DNA of 64,000 bases, taken from contig CAMAVJ010000001.1 in the NCBI GenBank assembly GCA_945861725.1, positions 62,001 to 126,000 on the forward strand. Direction: 5' to 3'. Positions 26,526-34,622 of this stretch are shown here, piece after piece. A program made the position numbers and the translations under genes. The notes under the pieces are model-generated. The model saw only the letters and a program-made list of their open reading frames with translations. It was not told the DNA's origin and did not search any database. The stretch is from Rickettsia typhi. Lineage in GTDB: Bacteria; Pseudomonadota; Alphaproteobacteria; Rickettsiales; Deianiraeaceae. Numbering within the stretch: the first letter of the stretch is position 1; every line of letters begins with the position of its first letter.

Positions 26526-27344
26526 CTACCTTAACGCATTCCATATTCCAACAACAACGCCCTGCCTGTCGTAAAAAGGATTATTTCCACTAATTCTCTT
26601 CACATACCCAACTTGAAATGCCATATGTTTATTGTAATGGTATATTATTGAAGTGGTCACAAGGTTGTTTGCATCCTTTGTGATGTCAAAGTTTTGGTAA
26701 GTATTATTTAACGAATTGCTCGTATATCCATCATTTGCTATATTCCAAGTGGTATTATCCTGAATTAAAATCGCATATTTTTCACCAATATCAAAATTTC
26801 CCCAAAAGGCAAAACGCACTTCATTGAACGGATTGTTAAATCTTTGACGATACGCCAATTCTGTCCGCACGAAATACGGCGTTGAATTGTGTACTATACT
26901 TGACACAAGGCGTTCGTGAAAATTATGCAAGAACATCAATCGCACTTCGTAATCCCATTGTTTTGGCATAAGCCCAAGATTTCTGTTTTCATCGTAATTG
27001 CCTGGTAATTTTACGGAATTGTGTAAAACTATCCCATTTTTTCCCTTGGCAAAGAATTTATAACGATGAAACAACTCCGGTCCTATAATCGCGTATTGTG
27101 TTGTCCCGCCATTGTAAACGGAATCAGTCCTTGACGCATTTAAAATTCCACCAAATGATGTCTTTTTTGAATAGCCATATTCTATAAATGAATAAAGGTT
27201 TTGCTTTGTATTTTTAGAGCCAAAAGCACTTCCTTCTGAGACCGTCATAGTGTTGATAAATTGAAAATCACCAACTTGTGCATTCGCACGAATAGATATC
27301 AAAAATGATGCAAATATTAAGAAATTAATAAACAGTTTGTTCAC
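26526..27344 (-). CDS. Predicted outer-membrane beta-barrel protein, unknown function
   Basis: A 272-residue protein with a signal peptide (1-22, ending IRANA) and then alternating aromatic/polar strands typical of an outer-membrane barrel (NLYSFIEYGYSKKTSFGG, EVRFAFWGNFDIGEKYAI, MAFQVGYVKRISG). I do not recognise a family. It overlaps the preceding small outer-membrane gene by 4 bp and closes the mrpD-sulP operon, suggesting an envelope role linked to transport. Confidence 0.7.
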   Translation of the reverse strand: MNKLFINFLIFASFLISIRANAQVGDFQFINTMTVSEGSAFGSKNTKQNLYSFIEYGYSKKTSFGGILNASRTDSVYNGGTTQYAIIGPELFHRYKFFAKGKNGIVLHNSVKLPGNYDENRNLGLMPKQWDYEVRLMFLHNFHERLVSSIVHNSTPYFVRTELAYRQRFNNPFNEVRFAFWGNFDIGEKYAILIQDNTTWNIANDGYTSNSLNNTYQNFDITKDANNLVTTSIIYHYNKHMAFQVGYVKRISGNNPFYDRQGVVVGIWNALR

Positions 27345-27886
27345 AAATCAAAAGAATAAATGACGCCAATAGAAAAATTAATAATATCGTAGTTTTTCAT
27401 ATTTTTCGCTAAATTTTGGAAATTAAGCTCCGTAACAACGGCAAATCTATCGGTAACATCACGAACTATACCAAATCCATAAACTACCGATTCAATATTT
27501 TTCTCATTATCGATAAACATACTCGCCACCCCAATCGTTCCATAAAACAAGGTATCTTTAAATTCGAAGTTTAAATCCACCCTTTGCCCAAGGCGATAAT
27601 TAAAATTCAGACCATCAATCTGAACGCCAATGTTGTCGTAAAATGTTGAAGTTGAAAACGCATAGCGGTTGTTATCAAATAATTTATAAGTGTATGCGGT
27701 ATCAAACGGGAAAACCTGAAGACCAAATGTTGAAAAGTCAGAAGCTTCACCATTTAAACCAAACTGTGCCGAAACAGAATGTTTATAATTAGTCGATTCA
27801 ACATCAGCAAAAGCATTTTTTGCACAAATTATGAGTAAAATAAATAAAATTTTACTCACGCACTTGTTCAGAAACTTGCCCAGCAT
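27341..27886 (-). CDS. Predicted small outer-membrane beta-barrel protein
   Basis: A 181-residue exported protein: signal peptide (1-27, ending KNAFA) then beta-strand-rich sequence ending in SIGVIYSFDL, with a terminal aromatic pattern suited to BAM insertion. Reads like an OmpA/Omp_b-brl-type barrel; no specific family is recognised. ATG at 27886, 1 bp after the sulP stop, is chosen because it gives a clean signal peptide; an upstream in-frame ATG would add a poor N terminus. Confidence 0.72.
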   Translation of the reverse strand: MLGKFLNKCVSKILFILLIICAKNAFADVESTNYKHSVSAQFGLNGEASDFSTFGLQVFPFDTAYTYKLFDNNRYAFSTSTFYDNIGVQIDGLNFNYRLGQRVDLNFEFKDTLFYGTIGVASMFIDNEKNIESVVYGFGIVRDVTDRFAVVTELNFQNLAKNMKNYDIINFSIGVIYSFDL

Positions 27887-27887
27887 C

Positions 27888-29177
27888 TTAATTGTGTTTG
27901 TTAGGAAAACATTTTGCCAGAATTGCATGCACTACAATCCCCGCTAAAATTCCCACAAGAAGATCGATGTATATCGTGAAAAATGCAACAGAAGTTATCA
28001 CTAAAATACTCGATTTTTCTTCATGATACATCTGCTTAATTAATTTCACATTAATTAAATTCCAGCCAATAAGAATTAGCATCGCAGCAAGAACACACAA
28101 AGGAACAAACCCAAGCACCCCACCAAGAAGAGTCACCATTGTAAGTAAAAATACACCATGAAAAAAGTTTGACCACTTATTCGTCGCACCATATTTAACA
28201 TTTGCGGTACTTCTCACAACTTCAGCTATCATCGGCAATGCACCAACGGTTCCACAAATCAAGTTACCAATTCCAACACCACGAAGATCCTTCTTTAAAT
28301 CCGACCTTCGTTTTTGATGGTCAATTTTATCAACAGCAATAGCCGAAAGAATTGTTTCAAGAGAACCAACCGCAAAAATTGTAAAAACTGAAATCATAAA
28401 GCTCAAACTTGAAATTTTACCAAAATCAGGCAAAGCAAACGCTTCTAAAATTGAGTGAGGAAGTTTTACAAAAAGTGAAAAAGGTGGCGATGCCAAACTC
28501 GCATTCAAGAAGTGCTGATTTTGCGAAATATTTAAAATAAATGCAAGAAGTGAACCAAGTAAAATTACGAGAAGATACACTGGCATTTTAACCAAAACTC
28601 CCTTTTTCACAAACTTATTCCACAATGTAATGCACACTATTACAAACATACCAATGACAAATGTTTCAATTTGCATACCAAGAAATGCCTGCGGTAAATC
28701 TGTTACAAGTTTAACTAGTCTATCTTTCGGAATTTTATATCCAAACATAGTAAAAACCTGCTTCAAGATAACAATAATCCCAATTGCAACCATCATTCCT
28801 CGAATTACTGATTCTGGAAATTTCCGCATTTTTTCGGGGAGCTGCGTAAAACTTGTAATAACCTGTAAAACTGAAGCAAAAACAATTGCCGCAAGTGTAT
28901 ATTTATAACCAGCAATGGCATCACCCCCACCGAGTCTTTCAACGGAATCTAAAATCACCACAATCATTCCAGCAGCAGGACCATTAATCGTTACATTAGA
29001 ACCACTAATTTGTGAAACAATAATTCCTCCAATAATTGCCGTCACTATTCCTGAAAGAATCGGAAATCCTGAAGCAATTGATATCGCAATACAAAGAGGA
29101 AGTGCAATAAACGAAACTAGAAGACCAGAAAGAAAATTATTCCTCCCAAAATTAAAACTACCAAACAAATTATACAT
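27888..29177 (-). CDS. SulP family inorganic anion transporter
   Basis: A 429-residue inner-membrane transporter with some 11-12 helices. SulP landmarks: NFLSGLLVSFIALPLCIAIS, GSNVTINGPAAGMIVV, FAVGSLETILSAIAVDK and GNLICGTVGALPMIAEVVRS. Family members move sulfate, bicarbonate or dicarboxylates; the substrate is not readable. The C-terminal STAS domain is absent. Its ATG at 29177 overlaps the MrpD-like stop by 8 bp, and it is followed by two outer-membrane genes. Confidence 0.9.
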   Translation of the reverse strand: MYNLFGSFNFGRNNFLSGLLVSFIALPLCIAISIASGFPILSGIVTAIIGGIIVSQISGSNVTINGPAAGMIVVILDSVERLGGGDAIAGYKYTLAAIVFASVLQVITSFTQLPEKMRKFPESVIRGMMVAIGIIVILKQVFTMFGYKIPKDRLVKLVTDLPQAFLGMQIETFVIGMFVIVCITLWNKFVKKGVLVKMPVYLLVILLGSLLAFILNISQNQHFLNASLASPPFSLFVKLPHSILEAFALPDFGKISSLSFMISVFTIFAVGSLETILSAIAVDKIDHQKRRSDLKKDLRGVGIGNLICGTVGALPMIAEVVRSTANVKYGATNKWSNFFHGVFLLTMVTLLGGVLGFVPLCVLAAMLILIGWNLINVKLIKQMYHEEKSSILVITSVAFFTIYIDLLVGILAGIVVHAILAKCFPNKHN

Positions 29178-30621
29178 TGTACAAAGTGAAAAAATTAATA
29201 ATATTTGAAATAAAAACACTCATCGCAATTGCAAGAGCAACACCCAAAATTATTGCGAGCCTCATTGTTAGTGGTATTGGTTTTTTCACAATCGGCTGCG
29301 GATTTTTCGTAAAAAACCCTGCCTTCACAAGTGGGTATATATACAAAATATTAATAATACTTCCGGCAACTAGAAATAAAATTGAAGCATAATGATGGGT
29401 CTTCCAGTCTGCAATTATCATATAATCCTTACCAAATGAACCCGGAAGAAATGGCAATCCGATAATTGATGCTCCACAAAAAGCAAAACATGCAATCCAA
29501 GGTTTGATATGCGGTGCAAGCTTTGCAGCCTCTTTCGTTGAATAAACTCCATAAACGGCAGAATAAATTCCTGATATATAAAACAAAACAATCTTACAAA
29601 TGGAGTGAGAAATTACATGCAAAACACCAGCCATTATTGCAAGATGAGTCCCTAACATAAACGATGATAAAATATACGAAAGCTGGCTAATTGTCGAATA
29701 AGCAAATCTGTGTTTAACATTTGTCGTTTTCCACGCCTTCCATGCAGCATAAAGTGCCGTTCCACCACAAAGATAAAAAATCCATCCACCAGTAAAAAAC
29801 GAATTCGTTAAATGCGAAATGTAATCCATCCCAAAAATATACACAACGATTTTCACCATCATAATCGACCCAGATTTTACAGCCGCAACGGAATGGAGAA
29901 GTCCACTTACTGGTGTTGGTGCCACTGTTGCTTCAGTTATCCACTTATAAAACGGGAAAATACAATTTTTAGAAATACCAAAAACAAAAAGGAATAAAAT
30001 TACAGCCGAAAGGTAATCGTTGCCAATCGCTTTTAATGGAAATGTACTATTAAAATCTAAACTTCCGGTAAAATACCAAACGAGCAAAATCGCAGGAAGT
30101 AACAGTAGAAAGCTTGTGACCAAGTGAGTTACAAGATATATATTGCGTGCACTCCTTGCTTCCTTTGTTTCATGTTGAACCAAAAGCGGTGCCGTAAAAA
30201 GTGTTAATAGAATGCAGAAGATAAATGTTGTTATTAAATCCCCAGCATAACAAATTCCAAATACACTAAAGATTGAAAGGGAAATATACCTAAAAAATTC
30301 ATTAATTTTATGACGATGAATCGAAATCGTCGTGTATGAATGCGAATAAAGATTCGTCAAAATCCACACAATATTCACTAAAATCCCAAAAAAATATGCA
30401 TAAATATCGCACATAAATTTCAATTTAACGAAACCAAAATCAATAAAATATATGTTTTGTGAAATTGGTAATGATATGCTTAAAATTAAGCTGAATATTG
30501 AAACAATCGCAAGGAGTGTTACATGAAAAACCTTATGCTTCCTTGCAAAAACACTTGCTAGTATTTCAAGAAGTGGAAGGAAAATTAACACTGAAAGTTG
30601 GCTTAACATAAGGAACTCCAT
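29170..30621 (-). CDS. MrpD/NuoM-like cation:proton antiporter subunit
   Basis: A 483-residue proton-translocating membrane subunit of the complex I / Mrp family, with about 13-14 helices. The conserved segments are NCIFPFYKWITEATVAPTPV, LLHSVAAVKSGSIMMVKIV (key lysine helix) and AYSTISQLSYILSSFMLGT. It is the first gene of a four-gene operon with SulP and two outer-membrane proteins. Other Mrp subunits are absent here except the piece at 6505-7041. It may energise or accompany anion uptake, or be a scattered Mrp subunit. Confidence 0.85.
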   Translation of the reverse strand: MEFLMLSQLSVLIFLPLLEILASVFARKHKVFHVTLLAIVSIFSLILSISLPISQNIYFIDFGFVKLKFMCDIYAYFFGILVNIVWILTNLYSHSYTTISIHRHKINEFFRYISLSIFSVFGICYAGDLITTFIFCILLTLFTAPLLVQHETKEARSARNIYLVTHLVTSFLLLLPAILLVWYFTGSLDFNSTFPLKAIGNDYLSAVILFLFVFGISKNCIFPFYKWITEATVAPTPVSGLLHSVAAVKSGSIMMVKIVVYIFGMDYISHLTNSFFTGGWIFYLCGGTALYAAWKAWKTTNVKHRFAYSTISQLSYILSSFMLGTHLAIMAGVLHVISHSICKIVLFYISGIYSAVYGVYSTKEAAKLAPHIKPWIACFAFCGASIIGLPFLPGSFGKDYMIIADWKTHHYASILFLVAGSIINILYIYPLVKAGFFTKNPQPIVKKPIPLTMRLAIILGVALAIAMSVFISNIINFFTLYNV

Positions 30622-30762
30622 AAAAATATGTAATATAATATAGCGTTAAATACATAACTTTATTTATCAAGTTTATTGGAAAATAAAATTATATTTTAGC
30701 AAGCGTTCAGTGTATTGGTGCGAATAGAAATAGTGTAGATTATTGAACGATAAATTTATAAC

Positions 30763-30791
30763 TCTAGAACTGGCGTTATACCAGTTCTAGA
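30763..30791. terminator. 11-bp hairpin after the DEAD-box helicase gene
   Basis: TCTAGAACTGG, a 7-nt loop and CCAGTTCTAGA form a perfect 11-bp stem just beyond the helicase stop. There is no strong T-run on either side, so intrinsic termination is uncertain, but it is the strongest stem in this spacer. Confidence 0.55.
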
Positions 30792-30801
30792 TTGAAGTAG
30801 T

Positions 30802-32346
30802 TTAGTCTTTCCTTTTGGTAAAAAATGATTTTACGCGACTAACTGGTCCGCGATTTCCATCACTTCTCTCAGAGTGACCAGAGTGAGGTCTTCTTTGACT
30901 TTCACCATCGGTTCTTTGCGGTCTATCAAAAGAGCGTCTTTCACCATCGCGTGAATTTCCGTCAAATGAGCGTTGAGGACGATCGGAGTTTCCACCTGCG
31001 TAAGGTTTGCGTTCACCGTCAAATGAGCGTTGAGGTCTTTCTGAGCTTCCAAAATCCCTTGGAGCACGCTCAGTTCTATCGCCGTAAGGTCTTCTTTGAC
31101 CTTCACCATGATGTGCAGGTTCAGCGAATTTTCTGTCGCCAAATGATCTTCCAGATGATCCACCGTGAACACCGCGTTGACCGCCGTATCCTCCTGAGTT
31201 TCCGCCTCTGCTTCCGCCTGAACCACCACGACTTCCACCTCTACCGCCAAAAACTGGCTCTGCTGCGTCGGAATCAATTTGACGTAAAATATTATTATGG
31301 AATGATTTTTCGCTGCGTGTAACAAATGTTATTGCAATACCATTTGCACCACCACGACCAGTTCTTCCAATACGGTGTGTGTAATCTTCAAATGCGCGTG
31401 GGGTATCGTAGTTAATTACAACTTTGATATGAGAAATGTCAATTCCACGAGCCATAACGTCGGTTGCGATCATTACTTTGAATTTTTCCTCGCGGAATTG
31501 TTTTGTAATGTTTTCGCGTTGTCTTTGGCGAAGATCTCCGTGAATTGCACGAGCTTCAATATTATCAGAACGAAGCCATGATTCAAGATCGTCAGCCACG
31601 CGTTTCATGTTAACGAAAATTAAAACTGATCCTTCAATGGCAGTAATTTCCTTAAGAAGGGTTGGATATTTTTCTTCTTCACGAACTTCAATGAATTTTT
31701 GTTCAATATTAGCATGAGCTTCTTTTGGCTGCTCGATGTTAATTTCAACGAAGTTTTTTAAATAAGATTTTGCTTGGTTTATGACACTTCCTCGTTTTGT
31801 AGCCGAAAACATTAGTGTTTGGCGTTCTTTTGGAAGGCGTGAAACAATGTTTGCGATGTCTTCTCTAAAACCCATATCGAGCATTCTGTCGAATTCATCA
31901 AGAATTAAAATACCAAAGTGGGAAATATCAATTGTGCGGCGTTTCATGTGGTCCTGAAGTCTTCCTGGTGTTGCAACGACAATTTTTGGGTTTTTTTTCA
32001 AAGCAAAAATTTGGTTTTCCATAGAAGCTCCACCAAATACACACGCTGTGTTTATTTGTTCGCGACCTCTCATTGCTTGAATAACCGTGTTGATTTGAAG
32101 TGCAAGTTCGCGAGTTGGAACCAGAATTAATGCGTAATTTTCAGGGTTTTCTAGAATTTTTGTAATTAATGGAATAACAAATGCTCCGGTTTTTCCGCTT
32201 CCTGTTTTTGATGAAGCAAGGATATCCTTTCCTTCTAAGATTGCGGGAATTGCTTTTAATTGAATCTCCGTTGGTTCTGAATAACCCATAACGGTGAGTT
32301 TATCAATAAGAGATTGGGGAACATTTAATGTAGAAAAATTTGACAT
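30802..32346 (-). CDS. DEAD-box ATP-dependent RNA helicase (RhlE-like)
   Basis: A 514-residue RNA helicase. The core (~1-370) has the Q motif (GYSEPTEIQLKAIPAI), motif I SSKTGSGKT, PTRELALQI, motif II DEFD in place of DEAD, FSAT, and HRIGRTGRGG. The C-terminal ~140 residues are a low-complexity tail rich in Arg, Gly, Ser, Asp and Pro, with repeated RPQRSFDG-type units, probably for RNA binding. It likely works in RNA decay or ribosome assembly. The repeated tail may vary in length between strains. Confidence 0.93.
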   Translation of the reverse strand: MSNFSTLNVPQSLIDKLTVMGYSEPTEIQLKAIPAILEGKDILASSKTGSGKTGAFVIPLITKILENPENYALILVPTRELALQINTVIQAMRGREQINTACVFGGASMENQIFALKKNPKIVVATPGRLQDHMKRRTIDISHFGILILDEFDRMLDMGFREDIANIVSRLPKERQTLMFSATKRGSVINQAKSYLKNFVEINIEQPKEAHANIEQKFIEVREEEKYPTLLKEITAIEGSVLIFVNMKRVADDLESWLRSDNIEARAIHGDLRQRQRENITKQFREEKFKVMIATDVMARGIDISHIKVVINYDTPRAFEDYTHRIGRTGRGGANGIAITFVTRSEKSFHNNILRQIDSDAAEPVFGGRGGSRGGSGGSRGGNSGGYGGQRGVHGGSSGRSFGDRKFAEPAHHGEGQRRPYGDRTERAPRDFGSSERPQRSFDGERKPYAGGNSDRPQRSFDGNSRDGERRSFDRPQRTDGESQRRPHSGHSERSDGNRGPVSRVKSFFTKRKD

Positions 32347-32676
32347 AGATGCAAATAAGTTGATAAGATATAAAACAAAATTTCAAAGGAAGATTTTTTT
32401 ATTGAAAGATGGTCTTGTATCAAAACAACCTGCCAATGCAATTTTTTTATATATACTACCCAAAAATTTAATATGCAAGAATTTTTTTATTTTTTTTTAT
32501 TTTTCTTCTTGACATTTCATTTTGAGGTATATTAAGATTGTTTAATATATAAGATATTTATCTTTAAAATCATTAAAAATGAACAGGAATTTTAAAATTT
32601 TGAAAAATACCCGAATGCGAATGTTTTAATAGCATATCCGTTTTTATATTTTCTAAATTTTATTCCCCGTTTTTTT
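32347..32676. other. Non-coding spacer between the helicase and metF genes
   Basis: This 330-bp AT-rich spacer has long A and T runs and one clear TTGACA near 32512 facing the met genes. I looked for a SAM riboswitch and saw no convincing one, and I see no tRNA or small-RNA signature. Confidence 0.6.
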
Positions 32677-33436
32677 ATGTCAATTTTTGCATCAAACTTT
32701 ATTCAATCTGCTTCGTTTGAGTTCTTTCCACCACTATCAGAAAAATCTTTTGCATCTTTGGAAGTAAAAATCGTGTCCTGCTTATCATTGGTCATGTGCG
32801 AAGTTCGTTTCAATAACATATGGAGCATCTAGCTCTGGACAACAAAGGACTGTTGCATTTTTAAACTATTTTGCACAAAGGTATCCACTATTAATTTCCA
32901 AAATAGCGTTGCATATTACATGCACAGAAAAGACGAAAATCGAACTTTTACAATCCGTTACACATTTTTATAAATTTGGAATTCGACAGTTTGTTGTAAT
33001 TCGTGGTGATGGCAAGATTCACGAAGATGGCTTCAAATACGCTTCTGAATTAATTCAATCTATTCGAAATAACTTTCTTGATGTCGCAATTTATATTGCT
33101 GGATACCCTGAAAATGATGGAGAAATTGAATTTACGAATAAGAAAATTAATCTTGGAATTAATGCTTGTATTACTCAAATTTGCTTTAATTCTGAAAAAA
33201 TCACACAATTTCGCAAACATATTCAGGTTCCAGTTCTTCCGGGATTAATTCTTCCAACGGAAAAATCAATTGAGTTTGTCAAAAAACTTGGAATAGAGTT
33301 GCCAGTGGTTCGTGATCCATCAGTGTTCCTTCGCAAACAGATTGAAACCTTAATTGATTGTGGTTTTCACCACTTCCATTTTTATACCCTTAATAATATT
33401 GATAACCTTTTATTTTTATTCTATGACACACTATAA
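32677..33436 (+). pseudogene. metF: Frameshifted 5,10-methylenetetrahydrofolate reductase (metF)
   Basis: MetF makes methyl-tetrahydrofolate, the methyl donor for MetE. The gene starts at ATG 32677 with SASFEFFPPLSEKSFASLE, but this frame stops at 32830-32832. The rest continues in another frame, open from 32768: KFVSITYGASSSGQQRTVAF, ALHITCTEKTK, FVVIRGDG, PVLPGLILP and GFHHFHFYTLNN, ending at 33436. The spacing between the two conserved blocks fits a single-base shift between about 32728 and 32800. Pseudogene, programmed frameshift or sequencing error are all possible. The remainder is well conserved, favouring a recent event. Overlaps metB by 14 bp. Confidence 0.88.
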
Positions 33437-34592
33437 AAACTTTGCAACAAATGCAATAAGAGTTGGTTCTGACCCAGACCCAATTAATGGTTCGGTTATT
33501 CCGGGAATTTTTCAGACAGCAACTTATGTTCAGCCCTCCCCTGGAAAGCCAAAATTACATGATTACACCCGTTGTGGAAATCCAACGCGTTCAAATCTTG
33601 AATCGTGTTTGGCTGCACTTGAAGATGCAAATTATTGTATTGCAACAGCTTCAGGGCTTGCGGCAATTTCTTGTGTGTTGAATTTATTTAAAAATGGTGC
33701 GAATATTATTTGTGGAAATGATGTTTATGGCGGAACGTATCGCCTTCTTGCAACAATTTTTGATGATCGGTATAATGTGAAATGGGTTGATACCACGGAT
33801 GCTTTAAATGTTCAAAAAGCGTGTGAGGAATTTGCAAGCGATGGGAAAACTGTTGATTTACTTTGGGTTGAAGCACTTTCTAATCCGCTTTTGCGAATTA
33901 CTGATATTATAAAAGTTGTAAAGATTGCAAAAAAATTTGGTGCATTGGTTTGCGTTGATTCAACATTTCTAACACCATACTTCCAAAAACCTTTACAATT
34001 AGGGGCAGATTTAGTCGTTCATTCGGCAACAAAATATATTAATGGACACAGTGATGTTATTGCAGGAGCAATTTTGACAAATTCAAAAACGATTTATGAT
34101 AAACTATATTATATTCAAAAGACGCTTGGTCCTTCCCTTTCGCCATTTGATTCTTGGCTTATCTTGCGTGGAGTAAAGACATTGAAAATTCGAATGCTTG
34201 CTCATCAAGAAAATGCAATTCAAGTGGCGAATTTCTTGAAAAGTCAGACAAAAGTTGAAAAAGTACTTTTTGCTGGATTAAAAGAACATAAAAATGCGGA
34301 TATTCTGAAAAATCAGACATCACCAGACTTTAATGGTGGCGGAATGATTTCGGTTTATATTAATGGTGATATTTCAAAGTTTGTGGCAAATTTGAAAGTT
34401 TTTCAATTAGCGGAATCGCTTGGAGGAGTTGAATCTCTTGCTTGTGTTCCATCGTTGATGACACACGCATCCGTTCCAAAGAAAATTCGTGATGCCAATG
34501 GAATTACGGATAACCTTGTTCGCCTTTCTGTTGGAATTGAGGGGATTGATGACTTGATTTCCGATCTTACAAATGCTTTTTCTACAATCTAA
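33423..34592 (+). CDS. Cystathionine gamma-synthase/lyase family PLP enzyme
   Basis: A 389-residue Cys/Met metabolism PLP enzyme. Seen are YTRCGNPTRSNLESCLAALE, ATASGLAAIS, the PLP-lysine region HSATKYINGHSDVIAG, SLGGVESLACVPSLMTHA and VRLSVGIEG. Between metF and metE it most likely acts in transsulfuration or direct sulfhydrylation leading to homocysteine, as MetB, MetC or MetZ; these cannot be separated by eye. ATG 33423 is chosen; an earlier in-frame ATG at 33354 lies in metF and would add a hydrophobic stretch foreign to the family. Confidence 0.9.
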   Translation: MTHYKNFATNAIRVGSDPDPINGSVIPGIFQTATYVQPSPGKPKLHDYTRCGNPTRSNLESCLAALEDANYCIATASGLAAISCVLNLFKNGANIICGNDVYGGTYRLLATIFDDRYNVKWVDTTDALNVQKACEEFASDGKTVDLLWVEALSNPLLRITDIIKVVKIAKKFGALVCVDSTFLTPYFQKPLQLGADLVVHSATKYINGHSDVIAGAILTNSKTIYDKLYYIQKTLGPSLSPFDSWLILRGVKTLKIRMLAHQENAIQVANFLKSQTKVEKVLFAGLKEHKNADILKNQTSPDFNGGGMISVYINGDISKFVANLKVFQLAESLGGVESLACVPSLMTHASVPKKIRDANGITDNLVRLSVGIEGIDDLISDLTNAFSTI

Positions 34593-34622
34593 TTTTTATT
34601 TTTTAACTTTTTTTATTTATAT

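Noticed and set aside
26526..30621. DabA/DabB-type inorganic carbon accumulation system
   Set aside because: An MrpD/NuoM-like protein is present, but no DabA (zinc carbonic-anhydrase-like) partner; SulP is a different family.
30831..31250. Repeated DNA near the helicase 3' end
   Set aside because: It encodes the Arg/Gly/Ser-rich C-terminal tail in frame; protein low complexity explains it.
32512..32676. Possible SAM riboswitch ahead of the met genes
   Set aside because: No recognisable SAM-I or SAM-II core or stable pairing could be seen by eye; a covariance-model search would decide.
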